Assembly (NCBI GenBank): GCA_963739985.1
Contig: CAVUCE010000021.1
Span: forward strand, 620,001-684,000
DNA: 64,000 nt
Reading direction: 5' to 3'
Source of the DNA: CAVUCE01 sp963739985
GTDB taxonomy: Bacteria > Bacteroidota > Ignavibacteria > Ignavibacteriales > Ignavibacteriaceae
In this document: one piece after another, positions 36,150 through 45,071 of the stretch
Numbering within the stretch: the stretch's first letter is position 1
Layout of the letters: each line of letters starts with the position of its first letter
Program-made: the position numbers and the translations under genes
Notes under the pieces: model-generated
Database searches by the model: none
Told to the model about the DNA's origin: nothing
What the model saw: only the letters and a program-made list of their open reading frames with translations

Positions 36150-37103
36150 ATGACAAATAAAAAATTTGATGCAGTTGTTGTCGGAGAATTAAACGTAGAT
36201 ATAATTCTCAATGATATAAGATCTTTCCCTGAGATCGGAAAAGAGATTTTGGCCGACAAAATGGAGGTTACTTTGGGAAGTTCATCCGGAATATTTGCAA
36301 GTAATCTAAGTTCTCTCGGAGCAAAAGTTGCGTTTATAAGTAGAGTAGGCAATGATAATTTCGGTGCATTTCTGATTGACGAATTAAGAAAAAAAGGCGT
36401 TGATGTGAACGGAATAATAAAAGATGAAAATGTCAGTACCGGAGCAACAGTTATTTTGAATTATGATAACGACAGAGCAATGATAACATATCCAGGTGCA
36501 ATGAATAATTTAACATTAAATGATGTAAAGAGAGAAATTGTTTCTCAAGCAAAACATCTGCATTTCTCATCATATTATTTACAGCCCGGAATAAAGAAAG
36601 ATGTTCAAAACTTATTTTCGATGGCTAAAGAACTTGAATTAACAATTTCATTTGATATGCAGTGGGACCCTGATGAAAAATGGGATATGGATTATCAAAA
36701 TGTTCTAAAATTTGTTGATGTCTTTTTACCAAATGAACAAGAAATACTTCATCTAACCGGCGAAAGAAATTTGGAAAAAGCGATAGAAAAAATATCAAAT
36801 ACAAATTCAAAGATTGTTGTAAAAATCGGCAAGAAAGGTTCGTTACTGAATTACGGTAAAGAAACTATCACCGGTAATCCGTTTACAAATGATAATGTAG
36901 TGGATGCCATCGGAGCCGGTGATAGTTTTAATGCCGGTTTTATTTATAAATTTTTAGAAAACGCGGAAGATGAAGAATGTCTTGAGTTTGCAAATTTAAT
37001 GGGTGCAGTTAGTACAACAGCCGCCGGAGGAACTACGGCATTTAAGGATTTCCAAAGGGTAATGAAAATTGCTAAAGACAAATTCGGATATAGTAAAGCA
37101 TGA
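36150..37103 (+). CDS. PfkB family kinase, probable tagatose-6-phosphate kinase
   Basis: Ribokinase-fold sugar kinase of 317 residues. It has the N-terminal motif VVVGELNVDIILNDI, a substrate-side GSSSGIFASNLSSLGAKVAF, and the catalytic signature DAIGAGDSFNAGF with base D258. The expected reaction here is tagatose-6-phosphate to tagatose-1,6-bisphosphate, inferred from AgaS and GatZ upstream and the aldolase downstream. PfkB specificity cannot be read from the motifs, so fructose- or ribose-type activity is not excluded. The stop overlaps the aldolase start by four bases (ATGA). Confidence 0.85.
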   Translation: MTNKKFDAVVVGELNVDIILNDIRSFPEIGKEILADKMEVTLGSSSGIFASNLSSLGAKVAFISRVGNDNFGAFLIDELRKKGVDVNGIIKDENVSTGATVILNYDNDRAMITYPGAMNNLTLNDVKREIVSQAKHLHFSSYYLQPGIKKDVQNLFSMAKELELTISFDMQWDPDEKWDMDYQNVLKFVDVFLPNEQEILHLTGERNLEKAIEKISNTNSKIVVKIGKKGSLLNYGKETITGNPFTNDNVVDAIGAGDSFNAGFIYKFLENAEDEECLEFANLMGAVSTTAAGGTTAFKDFQRVMKIAKDKFGYSKA

Positions 37104-37747
37104 AATTACAATCAAAATTAAAAGAATATCAAAGTGAAGGCAGAGCACTTGTTGCTGCTAATTATTACAACTTTGAAACATGCAAAGGTATTTTGTTGGC
37201 GGCGCATGAATTAAATCAGCCTGTTATTCTTCAACTTACCCAAAGCTCACTTGATTATATGGGAATTCATACAGCAGTAAAAATCGGTCGCACACTTTCT
37301 GATGAACTCGAAACAGAATCATGGATTCATCTTGATCATTGTGATAATATAGAATTAGTGAAGAAATGTTTGGACGAGGGATTTGACTCAGTGATGATAG
37401 ATGCTAGCGATAAGTCATTAGAAGAAAATATTAAGATAACAGCCGAAGTTGTGGAATTAGCAAAAAAATATAATGCGAACGTTGAAGCCGAGCTTGGAAA
37501 TGTTCCGAAACTTGGAAAAGAATTAGAAGGCGATAAATATACAAATCCGGAAGAAGCTAAAATATTTGCGGATAAAACAGGATTAAATGCGCTTGCTGTA
37601 GCGATAGGCTCAAAACACGGATTTTATAAAGACGAGCCGAAATTAGAGTTAAGCAGATTAAAAGAAATTAGAGAAAAGACAAGTGCGTTTTTAGTTTTGC
37701 ATGGCGGTTCGGGAATTCCGGCAGAATCACTTAAGAGAAGCTATTAA
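37100..37747 (+). CDS. gatY: Class II ketose-bisphosphate aldolase, GatY/KbaY type (main part; frameshift near 37733)
   Basis: Zinc aldolase cleaving tagatose- (or fructose-) 1,6-bisphosphate to dihydroxyacetone phosphate and glyceraldehyde-3-phosphate. Motifs are ALVAANYYNFETCKGIL, the zinc and acid/base stretch HLDHCDN (H77, D79, H80), EAELGNVPKLGKELEG, AVAIGSKHGFY and HGGSGIPAESL. The frame then runs into KRSY and a stop, whereas removing one A from the AA at 37733-37734 gives ESLREAIKNGIVKVNVATE, the conserved phosphate-binding end. The repaired protein is about 279 residues, normal for the family. A real mutation here would break the whole pathway, so an error in the sequence is suspected. 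Confidence 0.87.
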   Translation: MKLQSKLKEYQSEGRALVAANYYNFETCKGILLAAHELNQPVILQLTQSSLDYMGIHTAVKIGRTLSDELETESWIHLDHCDNIELVKKCLDEGFDSVMIDASDKSLEENIKITAEVVELAKKYNANVEAELGNVPKLGKELEGDKYTNPEEAKIFADKTGLNALAVAIGSKHGFYKDEPKLELSRLKEIREKTSAFLVLHGGSGIPAESLKRSY

Positions 37748-37940
37748 AAATGGAATAGTAAAAGTAAATGTTGCAACAGAAACAAAAAACACATTTACAC
37801 AAACCTTAAAAGAAGCACTTAATAAATCCGAAGAAATTGATTTGAGGAAGACTTTCCCGGTGGCAACTAATGCAGTAAAAGAATTGATAGTTGGAAAAAT
37901 GAAAATTATTTCGATGATCCAAACGGAAATTAATGATTAA
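37734..37940 (+). CDS. Ketose-bisphosphate aldolase, C-terminal fragment
   Basis: C-terminal 68 residues of the aldolase in the shifted frame, starting REAIKNGIVKVNVATETKN, which carries the conserved NVATE substrate-phosphate motif, and ending at TAA 37938. It has no ribosome site of its own. It overlaps the start of the following beta-helix gene by eight bases (ATGATTAA), showing that this frame is the natural end of the operon's aldolase. Confidence 0.8.
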   Translation, partial: REAIKNGIVKVNVATETKNTFTQTLKEALNKSEEIDLRKTFPVATNAVKELIVGKMKIISMIQTEIND

Positions 37941-39693
37941 AGAAAAACAAAATATCATACTTAGACTTTTTGCGCTTATCTGCTTTGGGCTCTTTGCAAA
38001 AAATATCTTTGCGAAAACAATTATAGTTGATAAATCCGGCAGTGGCGATTATGCGACAATTCAAAATGGTATTAATAATGCGGAAGCAGGTGATACTGTT
38101 CTGGTTAAAGAAAATTCTGATCCTTATTTCGAGAAGATAAACTTTACGGCAAGCGGAGATAGTACAAACGGATATATAACGCTTTCTGCATTTCCTGGAG
38201 AGAAACCGATAATAGACGGAACCGGCGTTCCGAATAATCAAGCTAGTTACACAGACGATATTATTTATATCAGCAACAAAAATTACATAAGAGTTAACGG
38301 ATTTATTCTTAGAAATATAAATACTAAAGAAGGCTCCGGAATAAGAGTTTATGGTTACGGTTCGCATATTGATCTTACCAATAATGAAATTTATAACATT
38401 CGAGGCGGCGCTGAAGACGGTGGCGCAATGGGGATAACTATATACGGTTCCAACGATTCCCAATCTATAAATCATTTAATAATAGATGGAAATTTCATTC
38501 ACGATTGCGATCCGGCATGGAGTGAGGCTTTAACGCTTAATGGTAATATTGAAAATTTTGAAGTTACTCATAACACGGTTCAGGATGTAAATAATATTGG
38601 TATCGATTTTATCGGTGGAGAAGACTGGCTCAGCAGCAGGTTCGCAAGAAATGGAATTTGCGCCTGGAATCAAGTTTATAGAGCGAACTCTTCTTATGGA
38701 GATGGTTATGCAGCAGGAATTTATGTTGACGGCGGAGAAAATATTATAGTTGAAAATAATATTGTTTCAGGTAGTGATATCGGAATGGAAATCGGCGCTG
38801 AAAATCAAGGCGTGGTTACTTCCGGAGTTATTATTAGAGATAATCTTCTTTATAAAAATAATAAAGCCGGATTAGCTTTCGGCGGGTACGCTTCAAATAC
38901 GGGAAGAGTTAGACATTGCCAATTTTATAATAACACTCTGTATCAGAATGATGTATTGAAAAAAGGAAACGGCGAACTCTGGATCCAATATGCTGACAGC
39001 AACATTGTTGAAAACAATATCTTTTATGCAAACAACCAAAAAATATTGATATCCTCGTGGTGCGGAAATGAGAATAATCAATTAGACTATAATTTATGGT
39101 ACGCTGACAACGGAGTTAGTTTCACCTGGAACGGCAAATCTCTTAATAGTTTTGATTCATATAAATCTTATACAAAACAAGACTCTAATTCTATTGCCTC
39201 AAACCCGGATTTTGTGAACGCTGATTCTTTAAATTTCCAACTCCAGGAGAGTTCACCGGCGATTGATAAAGGTAATCCAACTTATGCAGCCGCGTCACAA
39301 GAAACGGATCTAAATGGTGGATCAAGAATATTGAATGGAACTGTTGATATGGGAGCTTTTGAACATGGAACTGTAAATTTTGTTGAAGATGAAAATACAG
39401 CTCCAAATAATTTTAACATGCTTCCGGCTTATCCTAATCCTTTTAACGGGATAACAAATTTTACAGTTATAATTCCGGGAGATCAAAACACACAAAAAGT
39501 AAACATTACTCTTTATGATAATTTGGGAAGAAAAGTAAAATCGATTTATTCCGGAACTTTAAACAGCGGAAAGCATATCTTCAATTGGGAAGGCAAAGAT
39601 CGAAATAACAGTTGTGTCTCTTCCGGCGTTTACTATGTAGTAATGAGAACTGAGAACTATTTGAAATCAAGTAAGGTGGTTTTATTAAAGTGA
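37933..39693 (+). CDS. Exported right-handed beta-helix protein with secretion tail
   Basis: Exported parallel beta-helix protein of 586 residues, pectate-lyase/NosD-like fold. Signal peptide LFALICFGLFAKNIFA is followed by IIVDKSGSGDYATIQNGINN, the usual opening of secreted beta-helix glycan lyases. Repeated rungs follow (YIRVNGFILRNI, HIDLTNNEIYNI, HLIIDGNFIHDC, IIVENNIVSGS, GVIIRDNLLYKN, CQFYNNTLYQND). SPAIDKGNP and DMGAFEHG close the helix, as in many polysaccharide-active family members. The tail is a variant type-A signal (PAYPNPFNGITNFTVIIPG, ending SSKVVLLK). Catalytic residues cannot be assigned by eye. It overlaps the aldolase end by eight bases, linking surface breakdown and the tagatose operon. 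Confidence 0.85.
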   Translation: MIKEKQNIILRLFALICFGLFAKNIFAKTIIVDKSGSGDYATIQNGINNAEAGDTVLVKENSDPYFEKINFTASGDSTNGYITLSAFPGEKPIIDGTGVPNNQASYTDDIIYISNKNYIRVNGFILRNINTKEGSGIRVYGYGSHIDLTNNEIYNIRGGAEDGGAMGITIYGSNDSQSINHLIIDGNFIHDCDPAWSEALTLNGNIENFEVTHNTVQDVNNIGIDFIGGEDWLSSRFARNGICAWNQVYRANSSYGDGYAAGIYVDGGENIIVENNIVSGSDIGMEIGAENQGVVTSGVIIRDNLLYKNNKAGLAFGGYASNTGRVRHCQFYNNTLYQNDVLKKGNGELWIQYADSNIVENNIFYANNQKILISSWCGNENNQLDYNLWYADNGVSFTWNGKSLNSFDSYKSYTKQDSNSIASNPDFVNADSLNFQLQESSPAIDKGNPTYAAASQETDLNGGSRILNGTVDMGAFEHGTVNFVEDENTAPNNFNMLPAYPNPFNGITNFTVIIPGDQNTQKVNITLYDNLGRKVKSIYSGTLNSGKHIFNWEGKDRNNSCVSSGVYYVVMRTENYLKSSKVVLLK

Positions 39694-41717
39694 AGAATTT
39701 ATTTAACAAAATATCGTTATTATTTTCAATGAAGAAATTATCTGTTTTTTCATTAATATTCTTAAGTGTCATTCTAATTTCTCCTTTATCTAAAGCGCAG
39801 AATGATTGGCTCAACAAAGCCAGAACTACAGCCTACCCGTTGAAGAAAAGTATTGTTGATACCATTGTAGCAAATGCGCGTAAGACTTATGTCTCTGGAA
39901 TTGAAGTTGATAACGATGTCCCCGGAAGATATTTAAGTTTCCTCGATCCTACTGAAAAATTAGATGCAATTAAAACACTCGCAGATAAAGTGCATGCTGA
40001 AGGCGAACATGCTTTTGTTTACGTAGCCGGACTAGAATGCATAACTCCCGATGCCGACAAACGCAAACATACTTTATTTAAAGATCATCCCGATTGGGTA
40101 CAAAGAGATATAAACGGGAAACCGGCAAAATTTACTTCTAAAGATGCGTTTTGGATTGCCAAAGGAGACGAGGATGTTTGGGTTAGTCCTTATGCACCCG
40201 AGTGGCGGAAAATTTATATGCACAGAATAAGGCAAGTCGCCGCTACGGGAATCGATGGAATTTATGTAGACATTCCTTATTGGATGACACACTTTACCGG
40301 CTGGGAAAAAACATGGGCTAGTTTTGATAAATATACTGTCGCGGCATTCAAAAAAGAAAGCGGCTTAGATGCTCGGAAAGATATTAAACTTGGTGATTTT
40401 AATGATCCGGGCTTTGTGCAGTGGGTGAAGTTTAGAATGAAAACAATTACAAATTTTCTTGAAGAAATTAAACTTAATATTAAATCTGTAAATCCCGATT
40501 GTAAACTTATTCCGGAAATTTATCCAGGTCTTGGCGAAGACCCTGTAGTTGTCGGTGCAGATGTTTATCAAATTTATAATGTTGCCGATGCAATTACGCA
40601 CGAATACAGTGCCGGTAAATATTATGCTGCCGAAAGAACTCCGTTTAACTGGTATAACTTTATCATCGGGATGCAAAGTTTTAGAGCTTTTGCCGGAACA
40701 AAACCAACATTAATTTTGAGTTACTCTTGGTATAATAACAAAAATGTACGTCCATCAGAAGCGATGAAAAGTTTGTTTGCTTCCGAGGTATTAACGGGAG
40801 CTAATGCATGGGATGCTAAAGGTTATGTAATGTCATCTTCCAATGATATCTCGACAAGGAAAACGGTTTATAAATGGATTTCTGAAAATGAAGATAATCT
40901 ATACAATAACGGTAAATCTTCGGGAGAAATTGGAATTTATTTTTCACCGAATACTCGTGACATGTTTCCATCGGAATACGTAAAAAGTTATCGCGGAATG
41001 ATGTTTCTACTATTGAATAATCACATAGATTTTCAAATTGTTACTCCGCGGACGTTGGGAAATTTTGACGGCAAAGTTTTAATTCTTGATGATGTTACTT
41101 GTGCCGATAATATTGAGCTGAATTCATTCGGTAAACTAAAGAACAAAGGCGTTAAGTTTTTAGTCACTAAAAACAATTGTGCTTATGATGAAAATAGAGT
41201 TCAACGTCATGCAAATGTTTTAAGTAGTTTGTTCGGCATAGAGCATGCTCAGAAAAATATTAAAACCGAAAGTACCTTATTCTATAATAAGAGTCCCGGC
41301 GCGGAGTATTATTCTTTGTTATCTAAAGGTCTAAATAAATACTTTGATGGCAATGATTCATTAAAAATAGATATTGAAAACTACAGGAACGACTTCAAAA
41401 ATAATCTTACCCAATTAATCAATGAAAAGCCTGAAATAAATATAAAGGCTCCGATCCAAATTATTAGTTCAGTAAAAAAATCAAATGGACATACATTTAT
41501 TTACCTCATCAACGTTGATAAGTTATGTACCGTATGCAAATCGCAATTTAAAGAGCAAGATGTGAAAATAAGTTATAGCGAATCACTAGGAGGAAATGAA
41601 GTTCAGGTTACTCCTTATTTAGGCAAAACAAATAAAATTGTAACGAAGCAGGATAATGGTAGTTATTATTTCAATATATCGAATTTAAATAGAGGTGCGA
41701 TTATTGAAATAAACTAA
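39690..41717 (+). CDS. Exported TIM-barrel glycosidase-like protein, family unassigned
   Basis: Exported protein of 675 residues, resembling the uncharacterised GHL-type TIM-barrel hydrolases. From GTG 39690 (AAGGTGG ten bases upstream, GTGA overlap with the previous stop) the signal peptide is LSVFSLIFLSVILISPLSKAQ; ATG 39729 is a possible later start. The barrel shows AFVYVAGLECITPDADKR, DVWVSPYAPEWRKIYMHRI, GIDGIYVDIPYWMTHF (likely catalytic Asp), KLIPEIYPGLGEDP and TLILSYSWYNNK. A beta-galactosidase-trimerisation-like domain seems to follow (GEIGIYFSPNTRDMF, then VLILDDVTCADNIELNSF), then a small beta domain. It has no secretion tail. No known family can be assigned with confidence; GH13- or GH42-like relatives are possible. 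Confidence 0.68.
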   Translation: MKNLFNKISLLFSMKKLSVFSLIFLSVILISPLSKAQNDWLNKARTTAYPLKKSIVDTIVANARKTYVSGIEVDNDVPGRYLSFLDPTEKLDAIKTLADKVHAEGEHAFVYVAGLECITPDADKRKHTLFKDHPDWVQRDINGKPAKFTSKDAFWIAKGDEDVWVSPYAPEWRKIYMHRIRQVAATGIDGIYVDIPYWMTHFTGWEKTWASFDKYTVAAFKKESGLDARKDIKLGDFNDPGFVQWVKFRMKTITNFLEEIKLNIKSVNPDCKLIPEIYPGLGEDPVVVGADVYQIYNVADAITHEYSAGKYYAAERTPFNWYNFIIGMQSFRAFAGTKPTLILSYSWYNNKNVRPSEAMKSLFASEVLTGANAWDAKGYVMSSSNDISTRKTVYKWISENEDNLYNNGKSSGEIGIYFSPNTRDMFPSEYVKSYRGMMFLLLNNHIDFQIVTPRTLGNFDGKVLILDDVTCADNIELNSFGKLKNKGVKFLVTKNNCAYDENRVQRHANVLSSLFGIEHAQKNIKTESTLFYNKSPGAEYYSLLSKGLNKYFDGNDSLKIDIENYRNDFKNNLTQLINEKPEINIKAPIQIISSVKKSNGHTFIYLINVDKLCTVCKSQFKEQDVKISYSESLGGNEVQVTPYLGKTNKIVTKQDNGSYYFNISNLNRGAIIEIN

Positions 41718-41767
41718 AGTTGGGATATTATAAATATCTATTGATAAATATAAAATAGGAGGTAGTA

Positions 41768-43459
41768 ATGAAAAAACTATTTACTTCAATTGGAGTATTC
41801 TTAATATTGTTCTCCATTTCATCTTTTGCGCAAATTAAGATAGACGGAGACATGTCTGATTGGATTAACGTAAAGGCTCTTGATCAAGATCAGACCGCAG
41901 AAACAACTGGTGATATTTCAGATGCCAATTTTGATCTTAAACATTTTTACATGGAAAGCGATTCGATTAATCTTTATGTGAAGATTGACTTTGCTGATGC
42001 CGCAAGTTTTTCTGCCTATAAAAATTCTCCAAATAGAGTTTTAAGATTATTCCTGAACACGGAAATTGGAACTGCGTCCGGTTTAAATCAAGGTTGGTGG
42101 AACAATTATATGAGCTATTGGGTTGATTTAGGTCCAAACCTCAATTCTGATTCAACTAACAAAGTAGGTTATCTGTATTATTACACTGGCGATAGTGCTA
42201 CCACAAATATAATGGCTGATTCAAAGCTGATAACTACAGTTGCTATGGCTGAAAATTCAAGTCAAAATTCGCTTGAGTTAGCAATTCCAAGAGATACAGT
42301 AAACTTTGGACAATTTTTTAGAGCAATGGTTATGTCTTCTCCCGATCCATCTAATCAAAGCAATATAGATTATATGCCTAAACCTGATGGTGATTATCAA
42401 GTAAGCTATGATTTTTGGTATGGCGCTTCAGTTCAACAAGTTGCCGGAGCAGGTATCAATGATGCAATTTCAATCGACGGGCAAATGCTTGATTGGGTTG
42501 CTGCTGGAATCCAAAGAGCTGATACCGGTGTAGTTATGGAAAGTTTAGGCGATCAGCCGACAGGTGCAGAATTTGATGTTAAAGATTTCTACATAGCAAG
42601 TGACTCTGAATATTTATATCTAAGATGGGATATTGATCCTTCCGCCACTTTCTCTGGTATGTACACAAATTATTCCGGAGCTCCTAATGTGCAAATTTTT
42701 CTTGATACCCAACTCGGCGATACAACTGGAATAGGATATGGCGGATTCTGGACTGAACCTGCTGAATACTATATAGATTTAAGCTCCGTTTTAAATCCGG
42801 ACTCTACAGGTAATACTGCGTCAATATCTAAGTATGTTGCAGATTATAATGGCTCATTTGAAACTTGGGACGAGGTGCCTGGTGTAAAAGCAACTTTTGC
42901 GAAGAATACTGAGGATAATGCTGTAGAGGTTGCTATTCCAAGGAAACCACTACATCTGGGTACAGTTGTTCGTCCATGGCTTTATATCGTGGGAAATGAT
43001 AATTGGGATAATGAAGAATATGTTCCAAATTCAATAAACGGTGACTGGGCAGATGCCAACGATGCTCACTATTATCTTGATTATAATTTCTATACAGGTT
43101 CTTCTGTTAAAAAAATGGGTGATAATAATTCGATGGTAACAGCAGTAAATGAACATACTAAAGATGTTTCAAAAGTAAAAGGATTTGGTATAGTCTCAAA
43201 TTATCCAAACCCTTTTAATCCTTCTACAACTATTTCTTTTACGCTCCCACAAAGAAATAATGTTAGTATATATATATATAATGTATTAGGCGAAAAAGTT
43301 AGCACGCTCATAAATAACAGAGATATGTCCTCAGGTGTTAAAAATATCTCGTGGGACGGAAAAGATAATAACGGTAATACATTATCCAGCGGTATTTATT
43401 TATATCGAATTAGTACCTCAAACTATAGTATAACCAAAAAAATGATGCTCCTTAAGTAA
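41768..43459 (+). CDS. Exported protein with two CBM9-like modules and secretion tail
   Basis: Exported protein of 563 residues with strong AGGAGG ribosome site and signal peptide ending ISSFAQ. Two tandem CBM9/DOMON-like modules start IKIDGDMSDWINVKALDQD (about 23) and ISIDGQMLDWVAAGIQRAD (about 235). Each continues with a DLKHFYMESDSINLYVKID or DVKDFYIASDSEYLYLRWD strand pair and an FLNTEIG or FLDTQLG calcium-type turn. A type-A tail ends it (SNYPNPFNPSTTISFTLP to KKMMLLK). Such modules bind sugars in exported glycosidases, so a cell-surface glycan-binding protein is likely. No catalytic domain is visible. The tail coding region contains a (TA)7 run. Confidence 0.8.
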   Translation: MKKLFTSIGVFLILFSISSFAQIKIDGDMSDWINVKALDQDQTAETTGDISDANFDLKHFYMESDSINLYVKIDFADAASFSAYKNSPNRVLRLFLNTEIGTASGLNQGWWNNYMSYWVDLGPNLNSDSTNKVGYLYYYTGDSATTNIMADSKLITTVAMAENSSQNSLELAIPRDTVNFGQFFRAMVMSSPDPSNQSNIDYMPKPDGDYQVSYDFWYGASVQQVAGAGINDAISIDGQMLDWVAAGIQRADTGVVMESLGDQPTGAEFDVKDFYIASDSEYLYLRWDIDPSATFSGMYTNYSGAPNVQIFLDTQLGDTTGIGYGGFWTEPAEYYIDLSSVLNPDSTGNTASISKYVADYNGSFETWDEVPGVKATFAKNTEDNAVEVAIPRKPLHLGTVVRPWLYIVGNDNWDNEEYVPNSINGDWADANDAHYYLDYNFYTGSSVKKMGDNNSMVTAVNEHTKDVSKVKGFGIVSNYPNPFNPSTTISFTLPQRNNVSIYIYNVLGEKVSTLINNRDMSSGVKNISWDGKDNNGNTLSSGIYLYRISTSNYSITKKMMLLK

Positions 43460-43478
43460 GTATCACTTGACCAACAGA

Positions 43479-43522
43479 CATATCACCGGTTGTTAGATGT
43501 TTATTTATCAGTCGGTGATATG
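43479..43522 (+). terminator. Hairpin downstream of the CBM9-like gene
   Basis: CATATCACCG (43479-43488) and CGGTGATATG (43513-43522) form a perfect 10-base-pair stem with a 24-base loop, 20 bases after the stop. There is no T-run, so termination strength is unsure. It separates the exported-protein genes from the 43660 lipoprotein. The remaining bases up to 43659 hold nothing I recognise. Confidence 0.5.
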
Positions 43523-43659
43523 ATCTAAATTAAAAAAGATCAGAAGTCTTTGACGGAAAAATATTTCTTAATTCGGATATAACACAGATAAGTAAACTTA
43601 TTTCGAAACTGATTTCTGTTCAAGATAAAATATTGAACTATCAATATCGAAGAATAAAA

Positions 43660-45042
43660 ATGAATAAAAATTTCATAATTAAAATAATTTTAGTCTTTAT
43701 TGTACCTTTTTTATTGTACTCATGTCTGCCAGATCGGCTTCCGTCTGCTCCGGTAGAGGTTCAACGACCGACTTTTGCCTCTTTCGATACTGTTGGCGGA
43801 GATGGAATAAATGTCCCGTTAAGTTCACTTATTAAGATGAAATTTGACGAACAAATGGATTTAAATACTTTTCCTTCAAATTTTACTGTGGAAAGTTCGA
43901 GCGGCAAAATTGAAGGAACATTTAAATACGGATCGGCTGACACTATTGTACAATATACGCCCCTATCTGATTACAAGCCTGCAGAATATTATACTGCAAT
44001 TGTACATGGAGGTGTAATGGATGTACACGGCAACTCAATGATTTCTCCAACGAAGGATGACGCACCCCAGTCAACATGGTTTTTTACTTCGGGAAAATAT
44101 TCAGAGAATGGTTTTCCTTATGTGTTTGTTAGAGATAAAAGCAATAAAAAAATAATTTATCGAGTCGGCGATTTAAATGTTTACAAAGACAGTTTAATAT
44201 TGCCCGGTGATGAGGACTATCAGACTTCTCAGATTGCAGTGGACCCGGTAAAAGATTATCTGTATGTAGTTGATCTTAAAACTACAAAAGGCATAGTCAC
44301 GGTGATTAATCCACAAACAATGTCAATAATAAATCAAATTGATGTTGGATTTGGTCCTACAAGTATAGCTTTTTCAGACAGCAAGGCCTTTGTTACAAAC
44401 ACATTTGATAAATCATTTTCAGTAATTGATTTGAACAGCCAGACCCTTGATCAAACAGTTGTTTTTGCTGATGGTTTCAGTCCTCAGGGTGTTGCATTTA
44501 GCAAATCCGCAAATAAAATTTTCTTTTATTCTTTAATAAAACCAGACGTTGAAGTTGTAAGCGCCAACAATTATACAGACGCACATTTACTAAGTAATAT
44601 TGCTGATAAAAAATTTATGGATATCCAGGCTACACCGGATGGAAGTGAAATTTATCTATCGGAATCAAAATCAAGTAAAGTAATTATACTTGATGCCGGA
44701 ACAGAAAAGGTAACTAAAACGCTGGACTTTGGATTCAACTATAATGTTAGTTCAGCAATGTCGGATAAAGCTTTTTATCTGGCATATTACAGCGGTACTG
44801 GAGGCACGCATAATGGCGGAATTGTTAAAGTTGATTTGACTTCCCATGATATATTGGCGCAGCTTAAATGGGAATACCAGGTTGATCAGATAAAACTTAC
44901 GGACGCCGGCGAAATTTTATATGCCGTTACTCCTGTTGATACAACAGTTCAAATAGTAGGTGCGGATCAATTGCATAAATTGTCGCAAGCAAAGGTAAGC
45001 GGAAGTCTGAATTATTTGGCAATTACAAAAAAGAATTATTAA
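43660..45042 (+). CDS. Lipoprotein with Ig-like (Big_5) domain and YVTN-type beta-propeller
   Basis: Exported lipoprotein of 460 residues. ATG 43660 gives a short signal peptide with lipobox LLYSC (Cys about 22); the in-frame TTG 43633 has no support. The domain at about 30-145 is an SbsA-type Ig fold (GGDGINVPLSSLIKMKFDEQ, then YKPAEYYTAIVHGGVMDVHG). A seven-bladed YVTN/NHL-like propeller follows (SQIAVDPVKDYLYVVDLKT, TVINPQTMSIINQIDVGFGP, QATPDGSEIYLSESKSSKVI). Propellers of this type bind ligands or partner proteins at the cell surface. It ends 29 bases before the cassette B receptor, so it is likely a fourth member of that transport unit. Confidence 0.83.
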   Translation: MNKNFIIKIILVFIVPFLLYSCLPDRLPSAPVEVQRPTFASFDTVGGDGINVPLSSLIKMKFDEQMDLNTFPSNFTVESSSGKIEGTFKYGSADTIVQYTPLSDYKPAEYYTAIVHGGVMDVHGNSMISPTKDDAPQSTWFFTSGKYSENGFPYVFVRDKSNKKIIYRVGDLNVYKDSLILPGDEDYQTSQIAVDPVKDYLYVVDLKTTKGIVTVINPQTMSIINQIDVGFGPTSIAFSDSKAFVTNTFDKSFSVIDLNSQTLDQTVVFADGFSPQGVAFSKSANKIFFYSLIKPDVEVVSANNYTDAHLLSNIADKKFMDIQATPDGSEIYLSESKSSKVIILDAGTEKVTKTLDFGFNYNVSSAMSDKAFYLAYYSGTGGTHNGGIVKVDLTSHDILAQLKWEYQVDQIKLTDAGEILYAVTPVDTTVQIVGADQLHKLSQAKVSGSLNYLAITKKNY

Positions 45043-45071
45043 TGAGTTCTTAAATAATAATCGGTTTAGAT

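Noticed and set aside
37930..38475. 181-codon minus-strand open frame opposite the beta-helix gene
   Set aside because: Cys- and Ile-rich text with no family motifs, fully inside a well supported plus-strand gene with signal peptide and tail; a shadow frame.
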